Source: Corylus avellana
Lineage: Eukaryota; Streptophyta; Magnoliopsida; Fagales; Betulaceae
Direction of reading: 5' to 3'
Length of the DNA stretch: 64,000 nucleotides
NCBI RefSeq assembly: GCF_901000735.1
Contig: NC_081544.1
Location: 14,226,115-14,290,114 of the forward strand
Position 1 is the first letter of the stretch. Each line of letters opens with the position of its first letter. Shown piece after piece: positions 11,101 through 20,302 of the stretch. Made by a program: the position numbers and the translations under genes. Under the pieces are notes generated by a model. It saw only the letters and a list, made by a program, of their open reading frames with translations, did no database searches and was not told where the DNA came from.

Positions 11101-12500
11101 ACTTGCTTGGGAGGCCATTCATTGTTAAAACAGACCATCAAAGTCTGAAATTTCTTTTAGAGCAGAAGGTGGGCACCCCTTTTCAGCAGAAATGGATCAC
11201 TAAGTTGCTTGGATATGACTTCACAGTGGAGTACAAAAAAGGAGTAGAAAACAGAGTAGCCGATGCCCTATCAAGAAGGGATGATTGGGAACCTGAGGTA
11301 ACCTTGTCTCTCCTATCCATACCTACTGCTAGTTGGATAGATGATTTAAGAGCTGAGTATGATACGGATTTGCAGCTGAAAGCTTTGTTGGAACAATGGT
11401 CAAAAGGGGAGTTGGATCCAGCAAAATTTCTCCTTAAGGACAATCTGTTATTTTATAAGAAAAGGATTTGCATTGGGAGTTCTCAGGCCATAAGAGCACA
11501 AGTTTTGCACTTTGTGCATAGTGATCCAATTGCAGGCCATTCAGGGTTTGAAAAGACCTTACATAGGGCCAAGAGGGATTTTTATTGGAAAGGGATGACT
11601 AAAGACCTCAAGAAGTTTATTAGAGAATGTGAAGTTTGTCAGCAAGCTAAGTATGAGAATATGTCTCCTGCTGGACTGTTGCAGCCTCTTCCCATTCCTA
11701 GCAGAATTTGGGCTGATGTGTCTATGGATTTTGTGGAAGGGTTACCTAACTCTCAAGGGAAATCAGTCATATTGGTGGTAGTAGACAGGTTGTCTAAGTA
11801 TGGCCATTTTATTGCTCTATCACATCCCTTTACAGCCATTAAAGTAGCTCAAGTGTTTGTGCAAAGTGTCATTAGATTACATGGCATGCCTACTTCAATC
11901 GTTTCAGATCGAGACCCTGTTTTCACTAGTGCTTTTTGGAGGGAGTTGTTCAAGCTTCAAGGTACTACCTTGAAATTTAGTACTAGCTACCATCCTCAAA
12001 CTGATGGGCAGACAGAAGTTGTCAATAAGTGTGTGGAGACTTATTTGAGATGTTTTGTACAAGATAGGCCTAAGCAGTGGCTGTCTTGGCTGCCATGGGC
12101 AGAGTATTGGTATAATACTACATGGCATACTTCTACCAAAATGACACCTTTTGAAGCTGTTTATGGTGTTCCTCCTCCACGGTTGCTCACTTACATTCCA
12201 GGGACTACAAATTTAGAAGCTGTCGATGAAGTTCTTAGATCCAGAGAACAGATTCTATCCTTGTTAAGGAGCAATCTGCAACAGGCTCAGCAGAGGATGA
12301 AGAGGTATGCTGATTTGAGAAGATCTGAGAGGGAATTTGAGGTGGGGCAGATGGTGTATCTAAGGCTGCAGCCCTATAGACAGCATTCAGTAGCTACTCG
12401 GAAGTCTTTGAAGTTATCTCCTAGGTTCTATGGACCATTCCAAATCATTAGAAAGGTGGGAAAGGTTGAATTCACCCAGTTTTTCATGTGTCTCAGTTAA
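8106..12500 (+). CDS. Ty3/gypsy Gag-Pol polyprotein, 1464 residues, C terminus frameshifted
   Basis: I place the start at the ATG at 8106; the upstream TTG in the same frame is not a likely start. Gag begins with a charged coiled-coil stretch holding a seven-residue repeat around EEHMRQQ, and a zinc knuckle CYNCDAKWSHGHVC near residue 376. The protease has LIDSGSTHNFLD near 455. Reverse transcriptase shows YRALNQVTIKDKFPIP (about 703) and the catalytic FFDD (about 800). RNase H has ECDASGLGIGAVL (about 946). Integrase has an HHCC zinc site (about 1135-1180) and D, D and E in MDFVEG, SDRDPVF and DGQTEVV. Near 12470 the frame is lost, apparently through a short deletion in the integrase C terminus, and the stop at 12498-12500 follows. 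Everything upstream is open. Confidence 0.95.
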   Translation: MKTRSMGQESDLAQFKKEFKKLQDDVSAYKTIQEQLNERIDRNEWKHDEHARKQEEYMRQQKEHMRQQEEHMRQQDAQFAQLLKYFQETKRAPEPKDKSSSFESMEANFGSTSKGRNHAAGGEGFQAGDGFHTKSIRLEFPKFDGEDPLNWCYKAEQFFDHYSTPDCQRLKISAFHMEGTALIWFQELHKSNSFATWDDFARALQTRFGMGSYDDPMETLSKLKQGGSLEEYKKQFEVLANRVADLPEAHKLSCFMGGLKDEIRLAVKMFKPKALVDAYSLAKIQEDYVFNFRKSSKPQWSPLTYNNAVRSFGGESKSTGFLGGKTNLFGQQKSLENSVNGNNQNKANPPVSGKAVLPVQKISNAEMLERRKKGLCYNCDAKWSHGHVCASPRLFLIEEIEEKVDKLKEVDEEPDPGDFFLEEFPEISLHAIIGNPTPKTMRIVGMINNHKIIVLIDSGSTHNFLDHEKVKGMGIQPMVHESIKVKVANGDEIVSPGKCKNTKVRLQGYTFVIDFFILPLAGCDMVLGIQWLRTLGPILWDFLSLTMQFVYKERTCLLEGLAATMNVSLEDDESFQLTRGENKGVLLQILGHDLNQQQGNEDGRKQNREVNPMAQLLEEFEDIFADPKELPPKRSHDHAIHLKEGAQPVSVRPYRYPFYQKEEIEKIVKELLQTGVIRCSQSPFSSPVLLVRKADGSWRMCMDYRALNQVTIKDKFPIPVVDELLDELWGAVWFSKLDLKSGYHQIRVVEEDIHKTAFRTHEGHYEFLVMPFGLTNAPSTFQSLMNQVFKPFLRKFILVFFDDILVFSKDFEAHEQHLRITLGLLRQHQLYAKMSKCKFACNEVEYLGHVIFASGVKADHEKIQAMVEWPFPKNLKSLRGFLGLTGYYRKFIKGYGSIAAPLTAMLKKNAFSWEESAVEAFNSLKAAMTAAPVLALPNFSQPFVIECDASGLGIGAVLMQSNRPIAFLSKALKGKAVHMSTYEKELFALVTAIQKWRPYLLGRPFIVKTDHQSLKFLLEQKVGTPFQQKWITKLLGYDFTVEYKKGVENRVADALSRRDDWEPEVTLSLLSIPTASWIDDLRAEYDTDLQLKALLEQWSKGELDPAKFLLKDNLLFYKKRICIGSSQAIRAQVLHFVHSDPIAGHSGFEKTLHRAKRDFYWKGMTKDLKKFIRECEVCQQAKYENMSPAGLLQPLPIPSRIWADVSMDFVEGLPNSQGKSVILVVVDRLSKYGHFIALSHPFTAIKVAQVFVQSVIRLHGMPTSIVSDRDPVFTSAFWRELFKLQGTTLKFSTSYHPQTDGQTEVVNKCVETYLRCFVQDRPKQWLSWLPWAEYWYNTTWHTSTKMTPFEAVYGVPPPRLLTYIPGTTNLEAVDEVLRSREQILSLLRSNLQQAQQRMKRYADLRRSEREFEVGQMVYLRLQPYRQHSVATRKSLKLSPRFYGPFQIIRKVGKVEFTQFFMCLS

Positions 12501-12736
12501 AGTTGAAGCTTGGTCGCCTAAATTCTCATCTTCCTAAACTGCCTCCAGTGGATGTGCATGGGGTCATCCAACCAGAACCTTTGAAAATTCTGGCTAGAAG
12601 GTGCAAAAAGAAGGATACTAGAGCCATTACTGAAGCCTTAGTGCAGCGGGTGGGCCAAACTGTAGATGATGCTTCTTGGGAAGACTTAATTGCTTTACAG
12701 CATGCTTACCCGCACCTTGTGGGCAAGGTGCTTTAG
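12488..12736 (+). pseudogene. Out-of-frame C-terminal tail of the integrase
   Basis: A different reading frame from the main polyprotein encodes HVSQLKLKLG, then a tail ending HAYPHLVGKVL. VFHVSQLK is the usual end of the plant gypsy integrase core C terminus, so this tail once continued the upstream frame. Residues normally found between the glycine-valine turn and HPVFHVSQLK are missing, which fits a small out-of-frame deletion near 12470. The tail ends just before the polypurine tract. It should not be translated as a separate protein. Confidence 0.75.
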
Positions 12737-12748
12737 AGGGGAAGGCTA
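12735..12748 (+). other. Polypurine tract before LTR
   Basis: AGAGGGGAAGGCTA lies directly before the LTR at 12749 and primes plus-strand DNA synthesis. The same tract precedes the LTR at 18435. Confidence 0.8.
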
Positions 12749-13118
12749 TGTCACGTGAGCTGCAGAAGAGAGGAGAAGTTGGAGGAAAGGAAGCATGTTA
12801 GTTAATTCTGTTAGGAGGCATTGCTGCATGTGTATAATAAGGTGTTATAGTTAGTGGAAGAAAGCTGTTAGAGTTAGTTGTGCAGTTGTGTGGTTAGTTG
12901 TAAACAGATTGTAACCAAATTGCCTTAATTGTTAAGCCTATATAAGGCTGGTTAAGTGCAAGGAGGAGGTATCTTTTTGGAGAATTGTAAAAGCATTGTG
13001 AGGAGATTTGCCATCTCGAATTGGCCAAGTTCATTCAATAAGAAGAAGTAGTTCCTTTTCTCTCTTTCTCTTCCATTTTCTCTCTTATATTCAGTTTGGC
13101 AGTAACCTTTCTGTTACA
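12749..13118 (+). repeat. Gypsy LTR, middle copy, 370 bp
   Basis: By eye it is identical to the LTR at 7704-8073, including TATATAA and the CTGTTACA end. Its right flank is ATAAT, which matches neither the left flank of the element (CTTGT) nor the flank of the third LTR. It therefore probably belongs to a different insertion, in the hydrolase intron. Confidence 0.95.
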
Positions 13119-13582
13119 ATAATGTACAGACCAGTTAAAATCATTTAAATTTTGACAGAGCTCCATAAGAAACAAAATCATGTAGCTGGCCTGCATTATG
13201 GAACTGAAACTTCTAGAAAGAGAAAAAAGAAAAAAGAAAAAAAAAAAAACAAATTACAGGAGAATCCCATTTTATTAAAAAATAAAAAAAAATAAAAAGA
13301 AGAAAGAAAGAAATATACACTTCCTTCGATATTGAATAATAATAAAATCTGAAAATTTCCCATTTGCAAGACATGGACTCTGCATAGATGAAATTTTATC
13401 TACAGATGAACAAGGCTCAATCAACACGAAGAACAATCATAAGTGATTCAAAAAAGTCAAAGTTAGACAAGAAAGGAAATTAAACTCAATGATGAACCCA
13501 TATCATACACTTATGTTGTCAATACAACAAAAGAGGGCCCTACTTTTAGATAAGATCCCAAGAAAGTTAAAAAGGCTATTAC
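13119..13582. other. Intron-like sequence next to the LTR
   Basis: AT-rich sequence with an A-rich tract at 13220-13320 and no exon that I can recognise. It is probably intron of the hydrolase gene into which the gypsy element inserted (right flank ATAAT). Confidence 0.4.
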
Positions 13583-14395
13583 CTCCATCGTAAGATGCTG
13601 GCACCAGGATGTAACAGATTTTCCACTTCCAATAACACTAGATGGCATACAAGAACACAGGAGCAGGCTTGTAAATGGATTTTCTGCTATCAAACTGCGT
13701 GGAATAGAGAATAGTGGCACCATCCCTTCGTCATTCTGATAAATTAACGGATTTTCAACTAGTTAGACCTTTTTTATTGCCAGTGACGTGGTGGGGTTGA
13801 TAATTTCATATTAAGTAATAAAAGTATCTGTGATGAGCTTGTTCCAAACAAAAAAATAAGAACATTGCAACCTTATTTGCTAAGAAAGTTCAACAATGAT
13901 AGCTCATAGGTCCTATTGTTCCAGCAGCAAATAGTTTCCAGAAATTTTCTTGGAATAAAATATTCATTATCTTTCTTCTCTTTTTATTTTTAAAGTGAAA
14001 CTTGGTAGAACTTAGCAAAGCGTCAAAGTAAATTTTAGGTAAATCATCTCTTTCCACCTAAAATCTTAATCCCAAAAAAGCCACGAAATTCTTTTGTTGA
14101 AATAAGCAGAGTATCTACAGAAGGATTTTTAAACATTAAGCAAACACAAGAAATGACTAATCTCGTACAAAAATTAAAGCAAATTAGATTTAAATTAAAT
14201 AAATTTGACCTGTATAAAGAGAACAGGAATCTTCACGTTCCCAACCACATCTCTTGTGCTAGACTCAGAATAAAAATCTTCTAGTGCCTCAAACCCATAT
14301 GATACCATAGATATTGCTGTTTCAAAATCACGAACAGACTTTGCCAAAAGAGCCTTCTCCACGTCAAATCCTTTTGCTTTTCCTTGAAATAGTTC
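13583..14395 (-). pseudogene. Two exons of an alpha/beta-hydrolase gene (EMB8-like / At2g03140-like)
   Basis: On the minus strand two exons are seen. Exon A is 14395-14210 (62 codons), between TTTCTAG and GTCAAA, and includes FDVEKALLAKSVRDFETA and VVGNVKIPVLFIQ. Exon B is 13735-13583 (51 codons), between TTATCAG and GTAATA, starting NDEGMVPLFSIPRSLIAENP and reaching SWCQHLTME. Both are open and join in phase 0. I recognise the alpha/beta-hydrolase core of a large plant protein that in Arabidopsis (At2g03140) also carries a CAAX-protease-like region; this is from memory. NDEG is probably around the catalytic aspartate. No further exon precedes the LTR at 13118, so the gene is broken here by the gypsy insertion or by misjoining. 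Upstream exons may lie in the gap or beyond it. Confidence 0.65.
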
Positions 14396-14559
14396 CTAGA
14401 AATTAAGTAGTCATTCATAAGCATAAGTTACTACAATGAAGAGATATATCACATTCACTATATGGCTGACACAAATTTGAAGCATACCAAATCGATCAAT
14501 TTTTTTTCTTCAAAGTTAAAACATTCTAGAATGGAGGGGCATTTGAACCAAAAATGATA

Positions 14560-14659
14560 NNNNNNNNNNNNNNNNNNNNNNNNNNNNNNNNNNNNNNNNN
14601 NNNNNNNNNNNNNNNNNNNNNNNNNNNNNNNNNNNNNNNNNNNNNNNNNNNNNNNNNNN
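14560..14659. other. Assembly gap (100 N)
   Basis: Exactly 100 N, so a scaffold gap of unknown true size. It separates the hydrolase exons from text resembling a LINE 3' end (14660-14775). Confidence 1.
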
Positions 14660-15289
14660 TTTTGTAACCTCATAGTTTTTTGCTATGATTTATCAGAGAT
14701 TTACACTCTGTGATGTAAGAGCTTTATTTTCTTGATTTTTTATCAATGAAATCTGAAAAGGATTTTTGTTTAAAAAAAGCATTAATGAGCATATGTTAAA
14801 AGACACCTCTCTACTAAAAAAACTATTTACTTTCTACAATCAAATTACGTCTATTGATTTAAAATCAGTATCAGATTAATCACTGAATCCATAATTAAAA
14901 AATACTCAAAAAAAACTAAACGAACCAAAAGTATTCACCGACAGAGTAACAAACACCCGAAATTTACCTAAAAAAAATTACATAAATTCCAAGAACAATG
15001 AATACGGAGATCAATAGCCAATGAGTCAAATGAACATTCTTACCCGATCATCTCAAGCATTCTTACCGCAAAAAAAAAAAAAAAAAAATAGAAACAAAAC
15101 AAAAAACAAAAAACAAAAAATTCATACTAAACCACCAACCAAGATCTAACCTAATGCATTGATTAGACCTAAAAATTTCGCTACTCAAATGCCTGCATTC
15201 TTGATACGAATCAAAGACGGACAAGCAAGAAACAAAAGATAACATTCACTAATTTACTTACCTTCCAATTTTTGCAGCTCGCAAACCTT
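14660..15289. other. Non-coding stretch between gap and CACTA end
   Basis: The first 115 bases (TGTGATGTAAGAGC, then ATCAATGAAATCTG) resemble the 3' end of a plant LINE. Near 15245-15285 a minus-strand splice-donor-like GGAAGGTAAGTAAA follows a short open stretch, which might be another exon of the hydrolase gene. That is too short to support. Otherwise AT-rich and empty. Confidence 0.3.
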
Positions 15290-15806
15290 CACTACAAAAA
15301 AATTGTTTTTTCTTGACCAACATTTTTTGACGTGTCAGGATGCCTGACACGTCACTAAACTTTACTGACGTGGCCTTCCTAACGTATGTGCAAGGTTAAA
15401 AACAAGGGTGTCAAGAAATTTTTTTTATTGACGTGCCAAACATTGGCATGTCAATAAATTTTCTTGACATCAATAAATTTATAAACTGACACGTCAATAA
15501 AGTTTAAAAATTATTAAAAAAAAAAAAAAAATTTAATTTTTCACCAATTTTTTTTCACCAATACCACCGGTCCAGTAAACCCACAACCAATCCACTAGCG
15601 CCGGAGAGCATCCTACCAGCAAGCATTGCCGGCCGTTTCTTCTTTCTTTCGTCCAAACCCTTTTTTCTTCTTTTCTTCTTTCTCTTTTCTTCATCCAGAG
15701 AAAACCAGAAAAACAAAACTAGAAAAAACAACAAAACCAGCATCCCCAATCAGCCAAACCAGAAAAAACAAAACCAAAACTCCAAATGCATCCCACCGGC
15801 CAGCAT
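15290..15806 (+). mobile_element. Terminus of a CACTA element, truncated by the gap
   Basis: CACTACAAAAAAATTG starts at 15290, followed at 15320-15500 by several copies of TTGACGTGTCA in both orientations, as at both ends of the CACTA element at 29416-44964. The other end is not seen and presumably lies in the gap at 15807. The inner part (15545-15800) is CT- and A-rich without a recognised gene. Confidence 0.7.
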
Positions 15807-15906
15807 NNNNNNNNNNNNNNNNNNNNNNNNNNNNNNNNNNNNNNNNNNNNNNNNNNNNNNNNNNNNNNNNNNNNNNNNNNNNNNNNNNNNNNNNNNNNNN
15901 NNNNNN
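15807..15906. other. Assembly gap (100 N)
   Basis: Exactly 100 N. Sequence resumes at 15907 in the middle of gypsy pol, at the point equivalent to 9781 of the first copy. Confidence 1.
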
Positions 15907-18422
15907 AAGGGTTAGCTGCCACTATGAATGTTAGTTTAGAAGATGATGAATCTTTTCAACTGACTAGGGGTGAGAACAAGGGTGTCTTGTTGCAGATTCT
16001 TGGTCATGATTTGAACCAGCAGCAAGGGAATGAAGATGGGAGGAAACAGAACAGGGAAGTTAATCCTATGGCTCAGTTATTAGAAGAATTTGAAGATATT
16101 TTTGCAGATCCTAAGGAGTTGCCTCCTAAAAGGTCTCATGATCATGCAATCCATTTGAAGGAAGGTGCACAACCTGTTTCAGTGAGGCCATACCGATACC
16201 CTTTTTACCAAAAGGAGGAGATAGAGAAGATTGTAAAGGAATTGTTGCAGACTGGAGTTATTAGATGCAGCCAGAGTCCTTTTTCTTCTCCAGTGTTACT
16301 TGTAAGGAAGGCAGATGGTAGTTGGAGGATGTGTATGGATTATAGAGCCTTGAATCAGGTAACTATTAAAGATAAATTTCCTATACCAGTTGTGGATGAG
16401 CTATTAGATGAATTGTGGGGAGCTGTGTGGTTTTCTAAACTGGATTTGAAATCTGGTTATCATCAGATTAGGGTGGTGGAGGAAGATATCCATAAGACTG
16501 CATTTCGTACTCATGAGGGTCATTATGAGTTTTTAGTGATGCCCTTTGGTCTTACTAATGCTCCCTCTACTTTTCAAAGTCTTATGAATCAAGTTTTCAA
16601 ACCTTTTCTCAGGAAATTCATCTTAGTTTTTTTTGATGATATTCTGGTTTTCAGTAAAGATTTCGAAGCTCATGAACAACATTTAAGGATTACTTTGGGT
16701 TTACTTAGGCAGCATCAGTTATATGCTAAGATGTCCAAGTGCAAGTTTGCTTGTAATGAGGTGGAGTACCTTGGCCATGTGATTTTTGCTTCAGGAGTTA
16801 AGGCTGACCATGAGAAGATTCAAGCTATGGTGGAGTGGCCTTTTCCAAAAAATCTTAAATCTTTGAGAGGATTTTTGGGACTTACTGGATACTACAGAAA
16901 GTTTATTAAAGGGTATGGATCTATTGCAGCCCCATTGACAGCTATGTTGAAGAAAAATGCTTTTTCTTGGGAGGAATCAGCTGTGGAAGCTTTTAATAGC
17001 CTTAAGGCTGCCATGACAGCAGCTCCAGTCCTAGCTCTTCCTAATTTTTCCCAGCCATTTGTGATTGAGTGTGATGCTAGTGGCTTGGGAATTGGGGCAG
17101 TTCTAATGCAATCTAATAGGCCAATAGCATTCTTAAGTAAAGCTTTAAAAGGGAAAGCTGTTCATATGTCCACTTATGAGAAGGAATTATTTGCTTTAGT
17201 GACAGCAATTCAAAAGTGGAGGCCTTACTTGCTTGGGAGGCCATTCATTGTTAAAACAGACCATCAAAGTCTGAAATTTCTTTTAGAGCAGAAGGTGGGC
17301 ACCCCTTTTCAGCAGAAATGGATCACTAAGTTGCTTGGATATGACTTCACAGTGGAGTACAAAAAAGGAGTAGAAAACAGAGTAGCCGATGCCCTATCAA
17401 GAAGGGATGATTGGGAACCTGAGGTAACCTTGTCTCTCCTATCCATACCTACTGCTAGTTGGATAGATGATTTAAGAGCTGAGTATGATACGGATTTGCA
17501 GCTGAAAGCTTTGTTGGAACAATGGTCAAAAGGGGAGTTGGATCCAGCAAAATTTCTCCTTAAGGACAATCTGTTATTTTATAAGAAAAGGATTTGCATT
17601 GGGAGTTCTCAGGCCATAAGAGCACAAGTTTTGCACTTTGTGCATAGTGATCCAATTGCAGGCCATTCAGGGTTTGAAAAGACCTTACATAGGGCCAAGA
17701 GGGATTTTTATTGGAAAGGGATGACTAAAGACCTCAAGAAGTTTATTAGAGAATGTGAAGTTTGTCAGCAAGCTAAGTATGAGAATATGTCTCCTGCTGG
17801 ACTGTTGCAGCCTCTTCCTATTCCTAGCAGAATTTGGGCTGATGTGTCTATGGATTTTGTGGAAGGGTTACCTAACTCTCAAGGGAAATCAGTCATATTG
17901 GTGGTAGTAGACAGGTTGTCTAAGTATGGCCATTTTATTGCTCTATCACATCCCTTTACAGCCATTAAAGTAGCTCAAGTGTTTGTGCAAAGTGTCATTA
18001 GATTACATGGCATGCCTACTTCAATCGTTTCAGATCGAGACCCTGTTTTCACTAGTGCTTTTTGGAGGGAGTTGTTCAAACTTCAAGGTACTACCTTGAA
18101 ATTTAGTACTAGCTACCATCCTCAAACTGATGGGCAGACAGAAGTTGTCAATAAGTGTGTGGAGACTTATTTGAGATGTTTTGTACAAGATAGGCCTAAG
18201 CAGTGGCTGTCTTGGCTGCCATGGGCAGAGTATTGGTATAATACTACATGGCATACTTCTACCAAAATGACACCTTTTGAAGCTGTTTATGGTGTTCCTC
18301 CTCCACGGTTGCTCACTTACATTCCAGGGACTACAAATTTAGAAACTGTAGATGATGCTTCTTGGGAAGAGTTAATTGCTTTACAGCATGCTTACCCGCA
18401 CCTTGTGGGCAAGGTGCTTTAG
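15907..18422 (+). pseudogene. Second copy of gypsy pol, 5' part in gap, 440-bp internal deletion
   Basis: This is equivalent to 9781-12736 of the first copy and nearly identical over about 2.4 kb. I noticed C to T near 17819 and G to A near 18077. It encodes the end of the protease region, RT, RNase H and integrase through VYGVPPPRLLTY. Compared with copy 1 it lacks 440 bases (12217-12656). The breakpoints lie in AAGCTGTCGATGA and AAACTGTAGATGA, so slippage between these imperfect repeats is likely. The deletion removes the integrase C terminus and puts the distal tail (HAYPHLVGKVL) back in one frame with pol. No start codon is visible because of the gap. Confidence 0.9.
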
Positions 18423-18434
18423 AGGGGAAGGCTA

Positions 18435-18824
18435 TGTCACGTGAGCTGCAGAAGAGAGGAGAAGTTGGAGGAAAGGAAGCATGTTAGTTAATTCTGTTAG
18501 GAGGCATTGCTGCATGTGTATAATAAGGTGTTATAGTTAGTGGAAGAAAGCTGTTAGAGTTAGTTGTGCAGTTGTGTGGTTAGTTGTAAACAGATTGTAA
18601 CCAAATTGCCTTAATTGTTAAGCCTATATAAGGCTGGTTAAGTGCAAGGAGGAGGTATCTTTTTGGAGAATTGTAAAAGCATTGTGAGGAGATTTGCCAT
18701 CTCGAATTGGCCAAGTTCATTCAATAAGAAGAAGTAGTTCCTTTTCTCTCTTTCTCTTCCATTTTCTCTCTTTCTCTTCCATTTTCTCTCTTATATTCAG
18801 TTTGGCAGTAACCTTTCTGTTACA
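18435..18824 (+). repeat. Gypsy 3' LTR, 390 bp
   Basis: Same sequence as the other LTRs except for an extra 20 bases: the stretch TCTCTTTCTCTTCCATTTTC is present twice near 18745-18790. It ends CTGTTACA at 18824 and is followed by CTTGT, matching the flank left of 7704. It is therefore the true right end of the insertion in the LINE. Confidence 0.95.
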
Positions 18825-18829
18825 CTTGT

Positions 18830-19931
18830 CTTCTTTCCTCCTTATTTTCTTTCCCTGTTCCATTGCACTATATGCCGCAACTGCTTCTTTCGCACTTTTA
18901 ACAAACTGAGCGGGGTGCATAAGTTCTCTCCTGTAGACAACATTATTTCTACGTAAGCAAATTCTAGGTGCAATTGTAGCCAATAATTCAATGTTTACAT
19001 TTTCAAAAAAGAAAATGTTACGCTTACAAACACATTTTACAAAAAACCTTTTACAAATTGATGTGGCACAATATGATTGGGTTTCTCAGAATTTGAATTT
19101 ATCTCATATTCAATCATGTTGTGTCACATCAGTTTGTAAATTTTTTTTTGTAAAATGTGTTTATAAGCCTAGCATTTATCTTTAAAAAAATTCCAAATCT
19201 CACCAAACACCTGGAAATATCATTGCCACCTCTAACACATTTTTTTTGATTTTTAGAGGGCATTCTCCCCACATAGCATATGAAGAAGGGCAGCGCCACA
19301 ATATGACATGTGTTTTCCACCTCTACCCGGCACATAGGACACAAAGGGTAAGACGTCAACTTCTTTTCGAATAAATTTTCTTTGGTCGGTATCAAATTAT
19401 TGCACGCCTTCCAAAGGAAAATTTTCACTACTCCGGACACATGCAAGGAGCACAAATTCATCCAAATTAAACTTCACCGTATTCAGCTGATCTAGAACAT
19501 TCGCCCTCCTCATGTATAGCCACATTCTTACCCATATGGTACGCACTTTTCACATAAAAATTCTCATTTGACGTACAACACCAAATTAATTTATCGGTCT
19601 GTCTATTGCAACTTATTGGCAAATTGCATATTTTTCAGCCTCCTCTATAGAAAAAAATCTCTGACACAAGTGCCTCATTCCACCAACCAGTATCTTCATC
19701 TATGAACTCTTTCACCCTAGCCTCCCTATCCGGTATTCGAACTAACAATTGTACCTTAAAAGAAAAAGGATTTGGAATCCACTTGTCCTCCCAAATTTTA
19801 ATATTTGATCCATCGCCCACATTTCACACCAGCCTTGATTGTAACAAACAGATACTTCTCCAAGCATAGGATGGTTTATGTCCCAAAATTGATTCCAAAA
19901 AAGGTACATTTGGGTAATACTTCTCTTTAAG
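18830..19931 (-). pseudogene. LINE remnant: RT C-terminal and zinc-binding (zf-RVT) regions
   Basis: On the minus strand, from 19925 down: KYYPNVPFLESILGHKPSYA, then GDGSNIKIWEDKWIPNP (about 19820-19770), then the zf-RVT segment IFLWKACNNLIPTKENLF with YPLCPMCRVEVENTCHI (about 19430-19290). After a MITE at 19022-19168, APRICLRRNNVVYRRELMHP follows (about 18970-18905). These are the standard C-terminal modules of plant L1-type reverse transcriptases, between the RT core and RNase H. The RT core itself is absent, and homology stops at an A-run (T-run 19932-19951). Several frame changes occur. The domain order continues at 7703 once the gypsy block is removed. Confidence 0.85.
19022..19168. mobile_element. 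Short MITE with ~58-bp inverted arms, inside the LINE
   Basis: The left arm GCTTACAAACACATTTTAC... pairs with the right arm ...GTAAAATGTGTTTATAAGC. Inner parts of the arms (TTGATGTGGCACAATATGAT and ATCATGTTGTGTCACATCAG) also pair imperfectly. Total 147 bp with almost no loop. It separates the zf-RVT part of the LINE from the next coding piece. Confidence 0.7.
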
Positions 19932-20302
19932 AATTTGTTTTTTTTTTTTTTTTATTATTATTAATATGATTGAATGAAAATATATATAAAAAAATATTTG
20001 TGATTATCAGTATGAACTGAACGTTAGAAAATATTTTAAGTGAAAAATATTTTTTTTGAAAAATGATTTTCTTGAAAACATTTTACGTCAAAATAAACGG
20101 GGCTTAAGTTTTTATGCTTGCCTTCTCTTATGATAGCATGTCATCAGTTTGGGTTAAAATTCACCATATTTGAGACTGACCGCAATATGCAATTGTGCAA
20201 TATAAATACACGAGATATAACAAATACATGGGTCTCTTAATATTTTAGGATTGGTCTTACTTTTGCTTCTTACTCTATATTACATCTGAATTCCGAAGTT
20301 AT
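19932..20302. other. AT-rich spacer with MITE-like text
   Basis: It starts with a T-run (19932-19951). Text around 20040-20105 (ATGATTTTCTTGAAAACATT, then AAATAAACGGGGCTTAAG) resembles one end of a plant MITE, but no partner end was found. No gene. Confidence 0.3.

Larger units (their letters stand above)
7704..18824 (+). mobile_element. Ty3/gypsy insertion, composite or chimeric assembly
   Basis: The outermost LTRs begin at 7704 and end at 18824, and both outer flanks are CTTGT (7699-7703, 18825-18829). Removing the block rejoins the LINE zinc-binding region with its RNase H domain. A normal copy would be about 5.4 kb: LTR, gag-pol, LTR. Here a third LTR (12749-13118), foreign sequence (13119-15806) and two N gaps sit in the middle. 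The first LTR pair has non-matching flanks (CTTGT on the left, ATAAT on the right). By eye the 370-bp LTRs at 7704 and 12749 are identical, so insertion was recent. Short LTRs and gene content suggest a Reina-like chromovirus; that assignment is inference. Confidence 0.85.
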
